A stretch of DNA of 64,000 nucleotides from Hetaerina americana (taxonomy: Eukaryota > Arthropoda > Insecta > Odonata > Calopterygidae), in the NCBI GenBank assembly GCA_022747635.1, contig JAKTNV010000634.1, forward strand, positions 26,952-90,951, written 5' to 3'. Numbering within the stretch: the stretch's first letter is position 1; each line of letters starts with the position of its first letter. The notes below the pieces were generated by a model that was not told the DNA's origin, ran no database searches, and saw nothing but the letters and a program-made list of their open reading frames with translations. The position numbers and the translations under genes were made by a program. Shown here piece by piece: positions 11,815-24,311 of the stretch.

Positions 11815-11832
11815 AGAACCCCTTTGGGTTCT
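11815..11832. repeat. Perfect 7-bp inverted repeat (AGAACCC/GGGTTCT) at a monomer junction
   Basis: AGAACCC at 11,815-11,821 and GGGTTCT at 11,826-11,832 are exact reverse complements around a CTTT loop. Here the usual run of seven or more Cs is replaced by TTAGAACCCC before TTTGGGTTCT. The monomer that follows is a class B header. Confidence 0.9.
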
Positions 11833-14800
11833 ACACGAAAATCACCCTCGACACAAATCAAACAAAAATGTTTCCATGGTGTGTCTTGTTGTTCATTTTC
11901 ATCAAATAAACAAAACAAAACCCAGAATAAATCATTAAAGACAAGAAATGAGCTCAAAAGATGCCTCAGCGCAAGTGTTAATGTTAGTAAAAGAGCCCAA
12001 ATTTCAAAAAATATTGCGAAAAACAACAATCTCCCATTAAAGAGTGAATGTTTGACGTGTTTAGAAGGCATTTATTTCATTTTTGAAAAATTTTAATTTT
12101 TCACATTTCTCCATGAAAAGTGCCAATACCCCCCCCTTTGGGTTCTAGGTTAAATTCTCACTCGACACAAATCAAACAAAAAAGTTTCCATGGTGTGTAT
12201 TGTTGTTCATTTTCATCAAATAAACAAAATAAAACCCAGAGTTAATCATTAAAGACAGAAAATGAGCATAAAAGATGCCTCAGCGCAAGCGTTAATGTTA
12301 GTAAAAGAGCCCAAATTTCAAAAAATATTGCGAAAAACAACAATCTTCCATTATAGAGTGAATTTTTGAGGTGTATACAAGGCATTTATTTCATTTTTAG
12401 AAATTTTAATTTTTCACATTTTTCCATGAAAAGTGCCAATACCCCCCCCTTTGGGTTCTAGGTGAAATTCTCACTCGACACAAATCAAACAAAAATGTTT
12501 CCATGGTGTGTATTGTTGTTCATTTTCATCAAATAAACAAAATAAAACCCAGAGTTAATCATTAAAGACAGGAAATGAGCATAAAAGATGCCTCAGCGCA
12601 AGCGTTAATGTTAGTAAAAGAGCCCAAATTTCAAAAAATATTGCGAAAAACAACAATCTTCCGTTATAGAGTGAATGTTTGAGGTGTATACAAGGCATTT
12701 ATTTCATTTTTAGAAATTTTAATTTTTCACATTTTTCCATGAAAAGTGCCAATACCCCCCCCCTTTGGGTTCTACACGAAAATCACCCTCGACACAAATC
12801 AAACAAAAATGTTTCCATGGTGTGTATTGTTGTTCATTTTCATAAAATAAACAAAATAAAACCCAGAATATATCATTAAAGACAAGAAATGAGCATAAAA
12901 GATGCCTCAGCGCAAGTGTAAATGTTAGTAAAAGAGCCCAAATTTCAAGAAATATTGCGAAAAACAACAATCTTCCATTATAGAGTGAATGTTTGAGGTG
13001 TATAGAAGGCATTTATTTCATTTTAAGAAATTTTAATTTTTCACATTTTTCCATGAAAAGTGCCAATACCCCCCCCTTTGGGTTCTAGGTGAAAATCTTA
13101 CTCGACCCATATCAAACAAAAATGTTTCCATGGTGTGTATTGTTGTTCATTTTCATCAAATAAACAAAATAAAACCCAGAGTTAATCATTAAAGACAGGA
13201 AATGAGCATAAAAGATGCCTCAGCGCTTAGTAAAAGAGCCCAAATTTCAAAAAATATTGCGAAAAACAACAATCTTCCATTATAGAGTGAATGTTTGAGG
13301 TGTAAACAAGGCATTTATTTCATTTTTAGAAATTTTAATTTTTCACATTTTTCCATGAAAAGTGCCAAAACCCCCCCCTTTGGGTTCTACACGTAAATCA
13401 CCCTCGACACAAATCCAACAAAAATGTTTCCATGGTGTGTCTTGTCGTTCATTTTCATAAAATAAACAAAATAAAACCCAAAATATATCATTAAAGACAA
13501 GAAATGAGCATAAAAGATGCCTCAGCGCAAGTGTTAATGTTAGTAAAAGAGCCCAAATTTCAAAAAATATTGCGAAAAACAACAATCTTCCATTAGAGAG
13601 TGAATGTTTGAGGTCTATAGAAGGCATTTATTTCATTTTTAGAAATTTTAATTTATCACATTTTTCCATGAAAAGTGCCAATACCCCCCCCTTTGGGTTC
13701 TAGGTGAAAATCTCACTCGACACAAATCAAACAAAAATATTTCCATGGTGTGTATTGTTGTTCATTTTCATCAAATAAACAAAATAAAACCCAGAGTTAA
13801 TCATTAAAGACAGGAAATGAGCATAAAAGATGCCTCAGCGCTTAGTAAAAGAGCCGAAATTTCAAAAAATATTGCGAAAAACAACAATCTTCCATTATAG
13901 AGTGAATGTTTGAGGTGAATAGAAGGCATTTATTTCATTTTTAGAAATATTAAATTTTCACATTTTTCCATGAAAAGTGCCAATACCCCCCCCTTTGGGT
14001 TCTAGGTGAAATTCTCACTCGACACAAATCAAACAAAAATGTTTCCATGGTGTGTATTGTTGTTCATTTTCATCAAATAAACAAAATAAAACCCAGAATA
14101 AATCATTAAAGAAAAGAAATGAGCATAAAAGATGCCTCAGCGCAAGTGTTAATGTTAGTAAAAGAGCCCAAATTTCAAAAAATATTGCGAAAAACAACAA
14201 TCTTCCATTATAGAGTGAATCTTTGAGGTGTATAGAAGGCATTTATTTCATTTTTAGAAATTTTAATTTTTCACATTTTTCCATGAAAAGTGCCAATACC
14301 CCCCCCTTTGGGTTCTACACGAAAATCACCCTCGACACAAATCAAACAAAAATGTTTCCATGGTGTGTATTGTTGTTCATTTTCATCAAATAAACAAAAC
14401 AAAACCCAGAATAAATCATTAAAGACAAGAAATGAGCTTAAAAGATGCCTCAGCGCAAGTGTTAATGTTAGTAAAAGAGCCCAAATTTCAAAAAATATTG
14501 CGAAAAACAACAATCTCCCATTAAAGAGTGAATGTTTGACGTGTTTAGAAGGCATTTATTTCATTTTTGAAAAATTTTAATTTTTCACATTTCTCCATGA
14601 AAAGTGCCAATACCCCCCCCTTTGGGTTCTAGGTTAAATTCTCACTCGACACAAATCAAACAAAAAAGTTTCCATGGTGTGTATTGTTGTTCATTTTCAT
14701 CAAATAAACAAAATAAAACCCAGAGTTAATCATTAAAGACAGAAAATGAGCATAAAAGATGCCTCAGCGCAAGCGTTAATGTTAGTAAAAGAGCCCAAAT

Positions 14801-14944
14801 TTCAAAAAATATTGCGAAAAACAACAATCTTCCATTATAGAGTGAATTTTTGAGGTGTATACAAGGCATTTATTTCATTTTTAGAAATTTTAATTTTTCA
14901 CATTTTTCCATGAAAAGTGCCAATACCCCCCCCTTTGGGTTCTA

Positions 14945-15885
14945 GGTGAAATTCTCACTCGACACAAATCAAACAAAAATGTTTCCATGGTGTGTTTTGG
15001 TATTTCATTTTCATCAAATAAACAAAATAAAACCCAGAATAAATCATTAAAGACAAGAAATGAGCATAAAAGATACCTCAGCGCAAGTGCTAATGTTAGT
15101 AAAAGAGCCCAAATTTCTAAAAATATTGCAAAAAACAACAATCTTCCATTATAGAGTGAATGTTTGAGGTGTATAGAAGGCATTTATTTCATTTTTAGAA
15201 ATTTAAATTTTTCACATTTCTCCATGAAAAATGCCAATACCCCCCCCCTTTGGGTTCTAGGTGAAATTCTCACTCGACACAATTCAAAGAAAAATGTTTC
15301 CATGGTGTGTATTGTTGTTCATTTTCATCAAATAAACAAAATAAAACCCAGAGTTAATCATTAAAGACAAGAAATGAGCATAAAAGATGCCTAAGCGCAA
15401 GTGTTAATGTTAGTAAAAGAGCCCAAATTTCAAAAAATATTGCGAAAAACAACAATCTTCCATTATAGAGTGAATGTTTGAGGTGTATAGAAGGCATTTA
15501 TTTCATTTTTAGAAATTTTAATTTTTCACATTTTTCCATGAAAAGTGCCAATACCCCCCCATTTGGTTTCTAGGTGAAATTCTCACTCGACACAAATCAA
15601 ACAAAAATGTTTCCATGGTGTGTCTTGTTGTTCATTTTCATCAAATAAACAAAATAAAACCCAGCATATATCATTAAAGACAAGAAATGAGCATAAAAGA
15701 GGCCTCAGCGCAATTGTTAATGTTAGTAAAAGAGCCCAAATTTCAAAAAATATTGCGAAAAACAACAATCTTCCATTATAGAGTGAATGTTTGAGGTGTA
15801 TAGAAGGCATTTATTTCATTTTTAGAAATTTTAATTTTTCACATTTTTCCATGAAAAGTGCCAATACCCCCCCCTTTGGGTTCTA
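14945..15885 (+). repeat. Three-monomer fragment of the 8-mer inside the 7.5-kb superunit
   Basis: These 941 bp match 7147-8087, also 941 bp, with the same spacing of 315, 313 and 313 bp between headers. They carry the full marker trio GTTTTGGTATTTC, CAAAGAAAAATG with CCTAAGCGC, and TTTGGTTTCTAGG with GGCCTCAGCGCAATTG. A private change is ATTTGGTTTC at 15,561, where the others have CTTTGGTTTC. It is a third, partial copy of the 8-mer about 7.8 kb away from the second. Confidence 0.9.
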
Positions 15886-18800
15886 GGTGAAATTCTCACT
15901 CGACACAAATCAAACAAAAATGTTTCCATGGTGTGTATTGTTGTTCATTTTCATCAAATAAACAAAATAAAACCCAGAGTTAATCATTAAAGACAAGAAA
16001 TGAGCATAAAAGATGCCTCAGCGCAAGTGTTAATGTTAGTAAAAGAGCCCAAATTTCAAAAAATATTGCGAAAAACAACAATCTTCCATTATAGAGTGAA
16101 TGTTTGACGTGTATACAAGGCATTTATTTCATTTTTGAAAAATTTTAATTTTTCACATTTCTCCATGAAAAGTGCCAATACCCCCCCTTTGGGTTCTAGG
16201 TGAAATTCTCACTCGACCCAATTCAAACAAAAATGTTTCCATGGTGTGTATTGTTGTTCATTTTCATCAAATAAACAAAATAAAACCCAGAGTTAATCAT
16301 TAAAGACAAGAAATGAGCATAAAAGATGCCTCAGCGCAAGTGGTAAAGTTAGTGAAAGAGCCCAAATTTCAAAAAATATTGCGAAAAACAACAATCTTCC
16401 ATTATAGAGTGAATGTTTGAGGTGTATACAAGGCATTTATTTCATTTTTAGAAATTTTAATTTTTCACATTTTTCCATGAAAAGTGCCAAAAACCCCCCC
16501 CTTTGGGTTCTACACGTAAATCACCCTCGACACAAATCCAACAAAAATGTTTCCATGGTGTGTCTTGTTGTTCATTTTCATAAAATAAACAAAATAAAAC
16601 CCAGAATATATCATTAAAGACAAGAAATGAGCATAAAAGATGCCTCAGCGCAAGTGTTAATGTTAGTAAAAGAGCCCAAATTTCAAAAAATATTGCGAAA
16701 AACAACAATCTTCCATTATAGAGTGAATGTTTGAGGTGTATAGAAGGCATTTATTTCATTTTTAGAAATTTTCATTTTTCACATTTTTCCATGAAAAGTG
16801 CCAATTCCCCCCCCTTTGGGTTCTAGGTGAAATTCTCACTCGACACAAATCAAACAAAAATGTTTCCATGGTGTGTATTGTTGTTCATTTTCATCAAATA
16901 AACAAAATAAAACCCAGAGTTAATCATTAAAGACAGGAAATGAGCATAAAAGATGCCTCAGCGCAAGCGTTAATGTTAGTTAAGAGCCCAAATTTCAAAA
17001 AATATTGCGAAAAACAACAATCTTCCATTATAGAGTGAATGTTTGAGGTGTATAGAAGGCATTTATTTCATTTTTAGAAATTTTAATTTTTCACATTTTT
17101 CCATTAAAAGTGCCAATACCCCCCCCTTTGGGTTCTACACGAAAATCACCCTCGACACAAATCAAACAAAAATGTTTCCATGGTGTGTCTTGTTGTTCAT
17201 TTTCATCAAATAAACAAAATAAAACCCAGAATATATCATTAAAGACAAGAAATGGGCATAAAAGATGCCTCAGCGCAAGTGTTAATGTTAGTAAAAGAGC
17301 CCAAATTTCAAAAAATATTGCGAAAAACAACAATCTTCCATTATAGAGTGAATGTTTGAGGTGTATAGAAGGCATTCATTTCATTTTTAGAAATTTTAAT
17401 TTTTCACATTTTTCCATTAAAAGTGCCAATACCCCCCCTTTGGCTTCTAGGTGAAAATCTCACTCGACGGGAATCAAACAAAAATGTTTCCATGGTGTGT
17501 TTTGTTGTTCATTTTCATCAAATAAACAAAATAAAACCCAGAATAAATCATTAAAGACAGGAAATGAGCATAAAAGATGCCTCAGCGCATGTGTTAATGT
17601 TAGTCAAAGAGCCCAAATTTCCAAAAATATTGCGAAAAACAACAATCTTCAATTATAGAGTGAATGTTTGAGGTGTATACAAGGCATTTATTTCATTTTT
17701 AGAAATTTAATTTTTCACATTTTTCCATGAAAAGTGCCAATACCCCCCCCCCCCTTTGGGTTCTAGGTGAAATTCTCACTCGACACAAATTAAACAAAAA
17801 TGTTTCCATGGTGTGTATTGTTGTTCATTTTCATCAAATAAACAAAATAAAACCCAGAGTTAATCATTAAAGACAAGAAATGAGCATAAAAGATGCCTCA
17901 GCTCAAGTGGTAATGTTAGTAAAAGAGCCCAAATTTCTAAAAATATTGCGAAAAACAATTATTTTCCTTTATAGAGTGAATGTTTGAGGTGTATAGAAGG
18001 CATTTATTTCATTTTTAGAAATTTTAATTTTTCACATTTTTCCATGAAAAGTGCCAATACCCCCCCCTTTGGGTTCTAGGTGAAAATCTCACTCGTACCA
18101 ATCAAACAAAAATGTTTCCTTGGTGTGTATTGTTGTTCATTTTCATCAAATAAACAAAATAAAACCCAGAATAATTCATTAAAGACAAGAAATGAGCTTA
18201 AAAGATGCCTCAGCGCAAGTGTTAATGTTAGTAAAAGAGCCCAAATTTCAAAAAATATTGCGAAAAACAACAATCTTCCATTATAGAGTGAATGTTTGAG
18301 GTGTATAGAAGGCATTTATTTCATTTTTAGAAATTTTAATTTTTCACATTTTTCCATGAAAAGTGCCAATACCCCCCCCTTTGGGTTCTAGGTGAAAATC
18401 TCACTCGTACCAATCAAACAAAAATGTTTCCATGGTGTGTATTGTTGTTCATTTTCATCAAATAAACAAAACAAAACCCAGAATAAATCATTAAAGACAA
18501 GAAATGAGCTTAAAAGATGCCCCAGCGCAAGTGTTAATGTTAGTAAAACAGCCCAAATTTCAAAAAATATTGCGAAAAACAACAATCTTCCATTATAGAG
18601 TGAATGTTTGAGATATATAGAAGGCATTTATTTCATTTTTGAAAAATTTTAATTTTTCACATTTCTCCATGAAAAGTGCCAATACCCCCCCCTTTGGGTT
18701 CTAGGTGAAATTCTCACTCGACACAATTCAAACAAAAATGTTTCCATGGTGTGTATTGTTGTTCATTTTCATCAAATAAACAAAATAAAACCCAGAGTTA

Positions 18801-21800
18801 ATCATTAAAGACAAGAAATGAGCATAAAAGATGCCTCAGCGCAAGTGTTAATGTTAGTAAAAGAGCCCAAATTTCAAAAAATATTGCGAAAAACAACAAT
18901 CTTCCATTATAGAGTGAATCTTTGAGGTGTATAGAAGGCATTTATTTCATTTTTAGAAATTTTAATTTTTCACATTTTTCCATGAAAAGTGCCAATACCC
19001 CCCCCTTTGGGTTCTACACGAAAATCACCCTCGACACAAATCAAACAAAAATGTTTCCATGGTGTGTCTTGTTGTTCATTTTCATCAAATAAACAAAATA
19101 AAACCCAGAATATATCATTAAAGACAAGAAATGAGCATAAAAGATGCCTCAGCGCAAGTGTTAATGTTAGTAAAAGAGCCCAAATTTCAAAAAATATTGC
19201 GAAAAACAACAATCTTCCATTATAGAGTGAATGTTTGAGGTGTATAGAAGGCATTTATTTCATTTTTAGAAATTTTAATTTTTCACATTTTTCCATGAAA
19301 AGTGCCAATACTTAGAACCCCTTTGGGTTCTACACGAAAATCACCCTCGACACAAATCAAACAAAAATGTTTCCATGGTGTGTCTTGTTGTTCATTTTCA
19401 TCAAATAAACAAAACAAAACCCAGAATAAATCATTAAAGACAAGAAATGAGCTCAAAAGATGCCTCAGCGCAAGTGTTAATGTTAGTAAAAGAGCCCAAA
19501 TTTCAAAAAATATTGCGAAAAACAACAATCTCCCATTAAAGAGTGAATGTTTGACGTGTTTAGAAGGCATTTATTTCATTTTTGAAAAATTTTAATTTTT
19601 CACATTTCTCCATGAAAAGTGCCAATACCCCCCCCTTTGGGTTCTAGGTTAAATTCTCACTCGACACAAATCAAACAAAAAAGTTTCCATGGTGTGTATT
19701 GTTGTTCATTTTCATCAAATAAACAAAATAAAACCCAGAGTTAATCATTAAAGACAGAAAATGAGCATAAAAGATGCCTCAGCGCAAGCGTTAATGTTAG
19801 TAAAAGAGCCCAAATTTCAAAAAATATTGCGAAAAACAACAATCTTCCATTATAGAGTGAATTTTTGAGGTGTATACAAGGCATTTATTTCATTTTTAGA
19901 AATTTTAATTTTTCACATTTTTCCATGAAAAGTGCCAATACCCCCCCCCTTTGGGTTCTAGGTGAAATTCTCACTCGACACAAATCAAACAAAAATGTTT
20001 CCATGGTGTGTATTGTTGTTCATTTTCATCAAATAAACAAAATAAAACCCAGAGTTAATCATTAAAGACAGGAAATGAGCATAAAAGATGCCTCAGCGCA
20101 AGCGTTAATGTTAGTAAAAGAGCCCAAATTTCAAAAAATATTGCGAAAAACAACAATCTTCCATTATAGAGTGAATGTTTGAGGTGTATACAAGGCATTT
20201 ATTTCATTTTTAGAAATTTTAATTTTTCACATTTTTCCATGAAAAGTGCCAATACCCCCCCCCTTTGGGTTCTACACGAAAATCACCCTCGACACAAATC
20301 AAACAAAAATGTTTCCATGGTGTGTATTGTTGTTCATTTTCATAAAATAAACAAAATAAAACCAAGAATATATCATTAAAGACAAGAAATGAGCATAAAA
20401 GATGCCTCAGCGCAAGTGTAAATGTTAGTAAAAGAGCCCAAATTTCAAGAAATATTGCGAAAAACAACAATCTTCCATTATAGAGTGAATGTTTGAGGTG
20501 TATAGAAGGCATTTATTTCATTTTAAGAAATTTTAATTTTTCACATTTTTCCATGAAAAGTGCCAATACCCCCCCCTTTGGGTTCTAGGTGAAAATCTTA
20601 CTCGACCCATATCAAACAAAAATGTTTCCATGGTGTGTATTGTTGTTCATTTTCATCAAATAAACAAAATAAAACCCAGAGTTAATCATTAAAGACAGGA
20701 AATGAGCATAAAAGATGCCTCAGCGCTTAGTAAAAGAGCCCAAATTTCAAAAAATATTGCGAAAAACAACAATCTTCCATTATAGAGTGAATGTTTGAGG
20801 TGTAAACAAGGCATTTATTTCATTTTTAGAAATTTTAATTTTTCACATTTTTCCATGAAAAGTGCCAAAACCCCCCCCCTTTGGGTTCTACACGTAAATC
20901 ACCCTCGACACAAATCCAACAAAAATGTTTCCATGGTGTGTCTTGTCGTTCATTTTCATAAAATAAACAAAATAAAACCCAAAATATATCATTAAAGACA
21001 AGAAATGAGCATAAAAGATGCCTCAGCGCAAGTGTTAATGTTAGTAAAAGAGCCCAAATTTCAAAAAATATTGCGAAAAACAACAATCTTCCATTAGAGA
21101 GTGAATGTTTGAGGTGTATAGAAGGCATTTATTTCATTTTTAGAAATTTTAATTTATCACATTTTTCCATGAAAAGTGCCAATACCCCCCCCTTTGGGTT
21201 CTAGGTGAAAATCTCACTCGACACAAATCAAACAAAAATATTTCCATGGTGTGTATTGTTGTTCATTTTCATCAAATAAACAAAATAAAACCCAGAGTTA
21301 ATCATTAAAGACAGGAAATGAGCATAAAAGATGCCTCAGCGCTTAGTAAAAGAGCCGAAATTCCAAAAAATATTGCGAAAAACAACAATCTTCCATTATA
21401 GAGTGAATGTTTGAGGTGAATAGAAGGCATTTATTTCATTTTTGGAAATATTAAATTTTCACATTTTTCCATGAAAAGTGCCAATACCCCCCCCTTTGGG
21501 TTCTAGGTGAAATTCTCACTCGACACAAATCAAACAAAAATGTTTCCATGGTGTGTATTGTTGTTCATTTTCATCAAATAAACAAAATAAAACCCAGAAT
21601 AAATCATTAAAGAAAAGAAATGAGCATAAAAGATGCCTCAGCGCAAGTGTTAATGTTAGTAAAAGAGCCCAAATTTCAAAAAATATTGCGAAAAACAACA
21701 ATCTTCCATTATAGAGTGAATCTTTGAGGTGTATAGAAGGCATTTATTTCATTTTTAGAAATTTTAATTTTTCACATTTTTCCATGAAAAGTGCCAATAC

Positions 21801-22445
21801 CCCCCCCTTTGGGTTCTACACGAAAATCACCCTCGACACAAATCAAACAAAAATGTTTCCATGGTGTGTATTGTTGTTCATTTTCATCAAATAAACAAAA
21901 CAAAACCCAGAATAAATCATTAAAAACAAGAAATGAGCTTAAAAGATGCCTCAGCGCAAGTGTTAATGTTAGTAAAAGAGCCCAAATTTCAAAAAATATT
22001 GCGAAAAACAACAATCTCCCATTAAAGAGTGAATGTTTGACGTGTTTAGAAGGCATTTATTTCATTTTTGAAAAATTTTAATTTTTCACATTTCTCCATG
22101 AAAAGTGCCAATACCCCCCCCTTTGGGTTCTAGGTTAAATTCTCACTCGACACAAATCAAACAAAAAAGTTTCCATGGTGTGTATTGTTGTTCATTTTCA
22201 TCAAATAAACAAAATAAAACCCAGAGTTAATCATTAAAGACAGAAAATGAGCATAAAAGATGCCTCAGCGCAAGCGTTAATGTTAGTAAAAGAGCCCAAA
22301 TTTCAAAAAATATTGCGAAAAACAACAATCTTCCATTATAGAGTGAATTTTTGAGGTGTATACAAGGCATTTATTTCATTTTTAGAAATTTTAATTTTTC
22401 ACATTTTTCCATGAAAAGTGCCAATACCCCCCCCTTTGGGTTCTA
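15886..22445 (+). repeat. 7.5-kb superunit, copy 2 (first 21 monomers)
   Basis: The 6560 bp repeat 8389-14,944 monomer for monomer. Differences seen by eye are sparse single bases. Examples are GTGTGTATTG at about 16,871 against GTGTATATTG at about 9373, AATGGGCATAAAAG at about 17,252 against AATGAGCATAAAAG, and CCATTATAG at about 20,161 against CCGTTATAG at 12,661. After 22,445 the sequence stops following copy 1 (position 14,945) and instead resembles 12,440 onward. Confidence 0.92.
19314..19331. repeat. Same AGAACCC/GGGTTCT inverted repeat, second copy
   Basis: The arms lie at 19,314-19,320 and 19,325-19,331 with a CTTT loop. This is the duplicate expected from the 7.5-kb superunit. Confidence 0.9.
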
Positions 22446-24311
22446 GGTGAAATTCTCACTCGACACAAATCAAACAAAAATGTTTCCATGGTGTGTATTG
22501 TTGTTCATTTTCATCAAATAAACAAAATAAAACCCAGAGTTAATCATTAAAGACAGGAAATGAGCATAAAAGATGCCTCAGCGCAAGCGTTAATGTTAGT
22601 AAAAGAGCCCAAATTTCAAAAAATATTGCGAAAAACAACAATCTTCCATTATAGAGTGAATGTTTGAGGTGTATACAAGGCATTTATTTCATTTTTAGAA
22701 ATTTTAATTTTTCACTTTTTTCCATGAAAAGTGCCAATACCCCCCCCTTTGGGTTCTACACGAAAATCACCCTCGACACAAATCAAACAAAAATGTTTCC
22801 ATGGTGTGTATTGTTGTTCATTTTCATAAAATAAACAAAATAAAACCCAGAATATATCATTAAAGACAAGAAATGAGCATAAAAGATGCCTCAGCGCAAG
22901 TGTAAATGTTAGTAAAAGAGCCCAAATTTCAAGAAATATTGCGAAAAACAACAATCTTCCATTAGAGAGTGAATGTTTGAGGTGTATAGAAGGCATTTAT
23001 TTCATTTTTAGAAATTTTAATTTTTCACATTTTTCCATGAAAAGTGCCAATACCCCCCCCTTTGGGTTCTAGGTGAAAATCTCAATCGACACAAATCAAA
23101 CAAAAATATTTCCATGGTGTGTATTGTTGTTCATTTTCATCAAATAAACAAAATAAAACCCAGAGTTAATCATTAAAGACAGGAAATGAGCATAAAAGAT
23201 GCCTCAGCGCTTAGTAAAAGAGCCGAAATTTCAAAAAATATTGCGAAAAACAACAATCTTCCATTATAGAGTGAATGTTTGAGGTGTATAGAAGGCATTT
23301 ATTTCATTTTTAGAAATTTTAATTTTTCACATTTTTCCATTAAAAGTGTCAATACCCCCCCTTTGGCTTCTAGGTGAAAATCTCACTCGACGGGAATCAA
23401 ACAAAAATGTTTCCATGGTGTGTATTGTTGTTCATTTTCATCAAATAAACAAAATAAAACCCAGAATAAATCATTAAAGACAGGAAATGAGCATAAAAGA
23501 TGCCTCAGCGCAAGTGTTAATGTTAGTCAAAGAGCCCAAATTTCAAAAAATATTGCGAAAAACAACAATCTTCAATTATAGAGTGAATGTTTGAGGTGTA
23601 TACAAGGCATTAATTTCATTTTTAGAAATTTTATTTTTTCACATTTTTCCATGAAAAGTGCCAATACCCCCCCCTTTGGGTTCTAGGTGAAATTCTCACT
23701 CGACACAAATTAAACAAAAATGTTTCCATGGTGTGTATTGTTGTTCATTTTCATCAAATAAACAAAATAAAACCCAGAGTTAATCATTAAAGACAAGAAA
23801 TGAGCATAAAAGATGCCTCAGCGCAAGTGGTTATGTTAGTGAAAGAGCCCAAATTTCAAAAAATATTGCGAAAAACAACAATCTTCCATTATAGAGTGAA
23901 TGTTTGAGGTGTAAACAAGGCATTTATTTCATTTTTAGAAATTTTAATTTTTCACATTTTTCCATGAAAAGTGCCAAAACCCCCCCCTTTGGGTTCTACA
24001 CGTAAATCACCCTCGACACAAATCCAACAAAAATGTTTCCATGGTGTGTCTTGTCGTTCATTTTCATAAAATAAACAAAATAAAACCCAAAATATATCAT
24101 TAAAGACAAGAAATGAGCATAAAAGATGCCTCAGCGCAAGTGTTAATGTTAGAAAAAGAGCCCAAATTTCAAAAAATATTGCGAAAAACAACAATCTTCC
24201 ATTATAGAGTGAATTTTTGAGGTGTATACAAGGCATTTATTTCATTTTTAGAAATTTTAATTTTTCACATTTTTCCATGAAAAGTGCCAATACCCCCCCC
24301 TTTGGGTTCTA
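22446..24311 (+). repeat. 6-monomer unit A-B-F-C-A2-B2, copy 1
   Basis: The 1866-bp unit is marked by CTCAATCGACACAAATC with AAAATATTTCC in the F monomer, AGTGTCAATAC before C, GGCATTAATTTC in the C tail, and ACACGTAAATC in B2. The F monomer here (23,072-23,372) has the 11-bp deletion. Confidence 0.87.

Larger units (their letters stand above)
8389..15885 (+). repeat. 24-monomer (7.5 kb) superunit, copy 1
   Basis: This block of 24 monomers spans 7497 bp. Its first 21 monomers (8389-14,944) recur in order at 15,886-22,445, offset by 7497-7501 bp. Diagnostic shared features include GGTAAAGTTAGTGAAAG (about 8844 and 16,341), the ACAATTATTTTCC tail (about 10,456 and 17,956), TTTCCTTGG (10,616 and 18,115), the AGAACCC hairpin (11,815 and 19,314) and ACCCATATC (about 13,106 and 20,606). 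The last three monomers (14,945-15,885) instead match 7147-8087. Confidence 0.92.
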
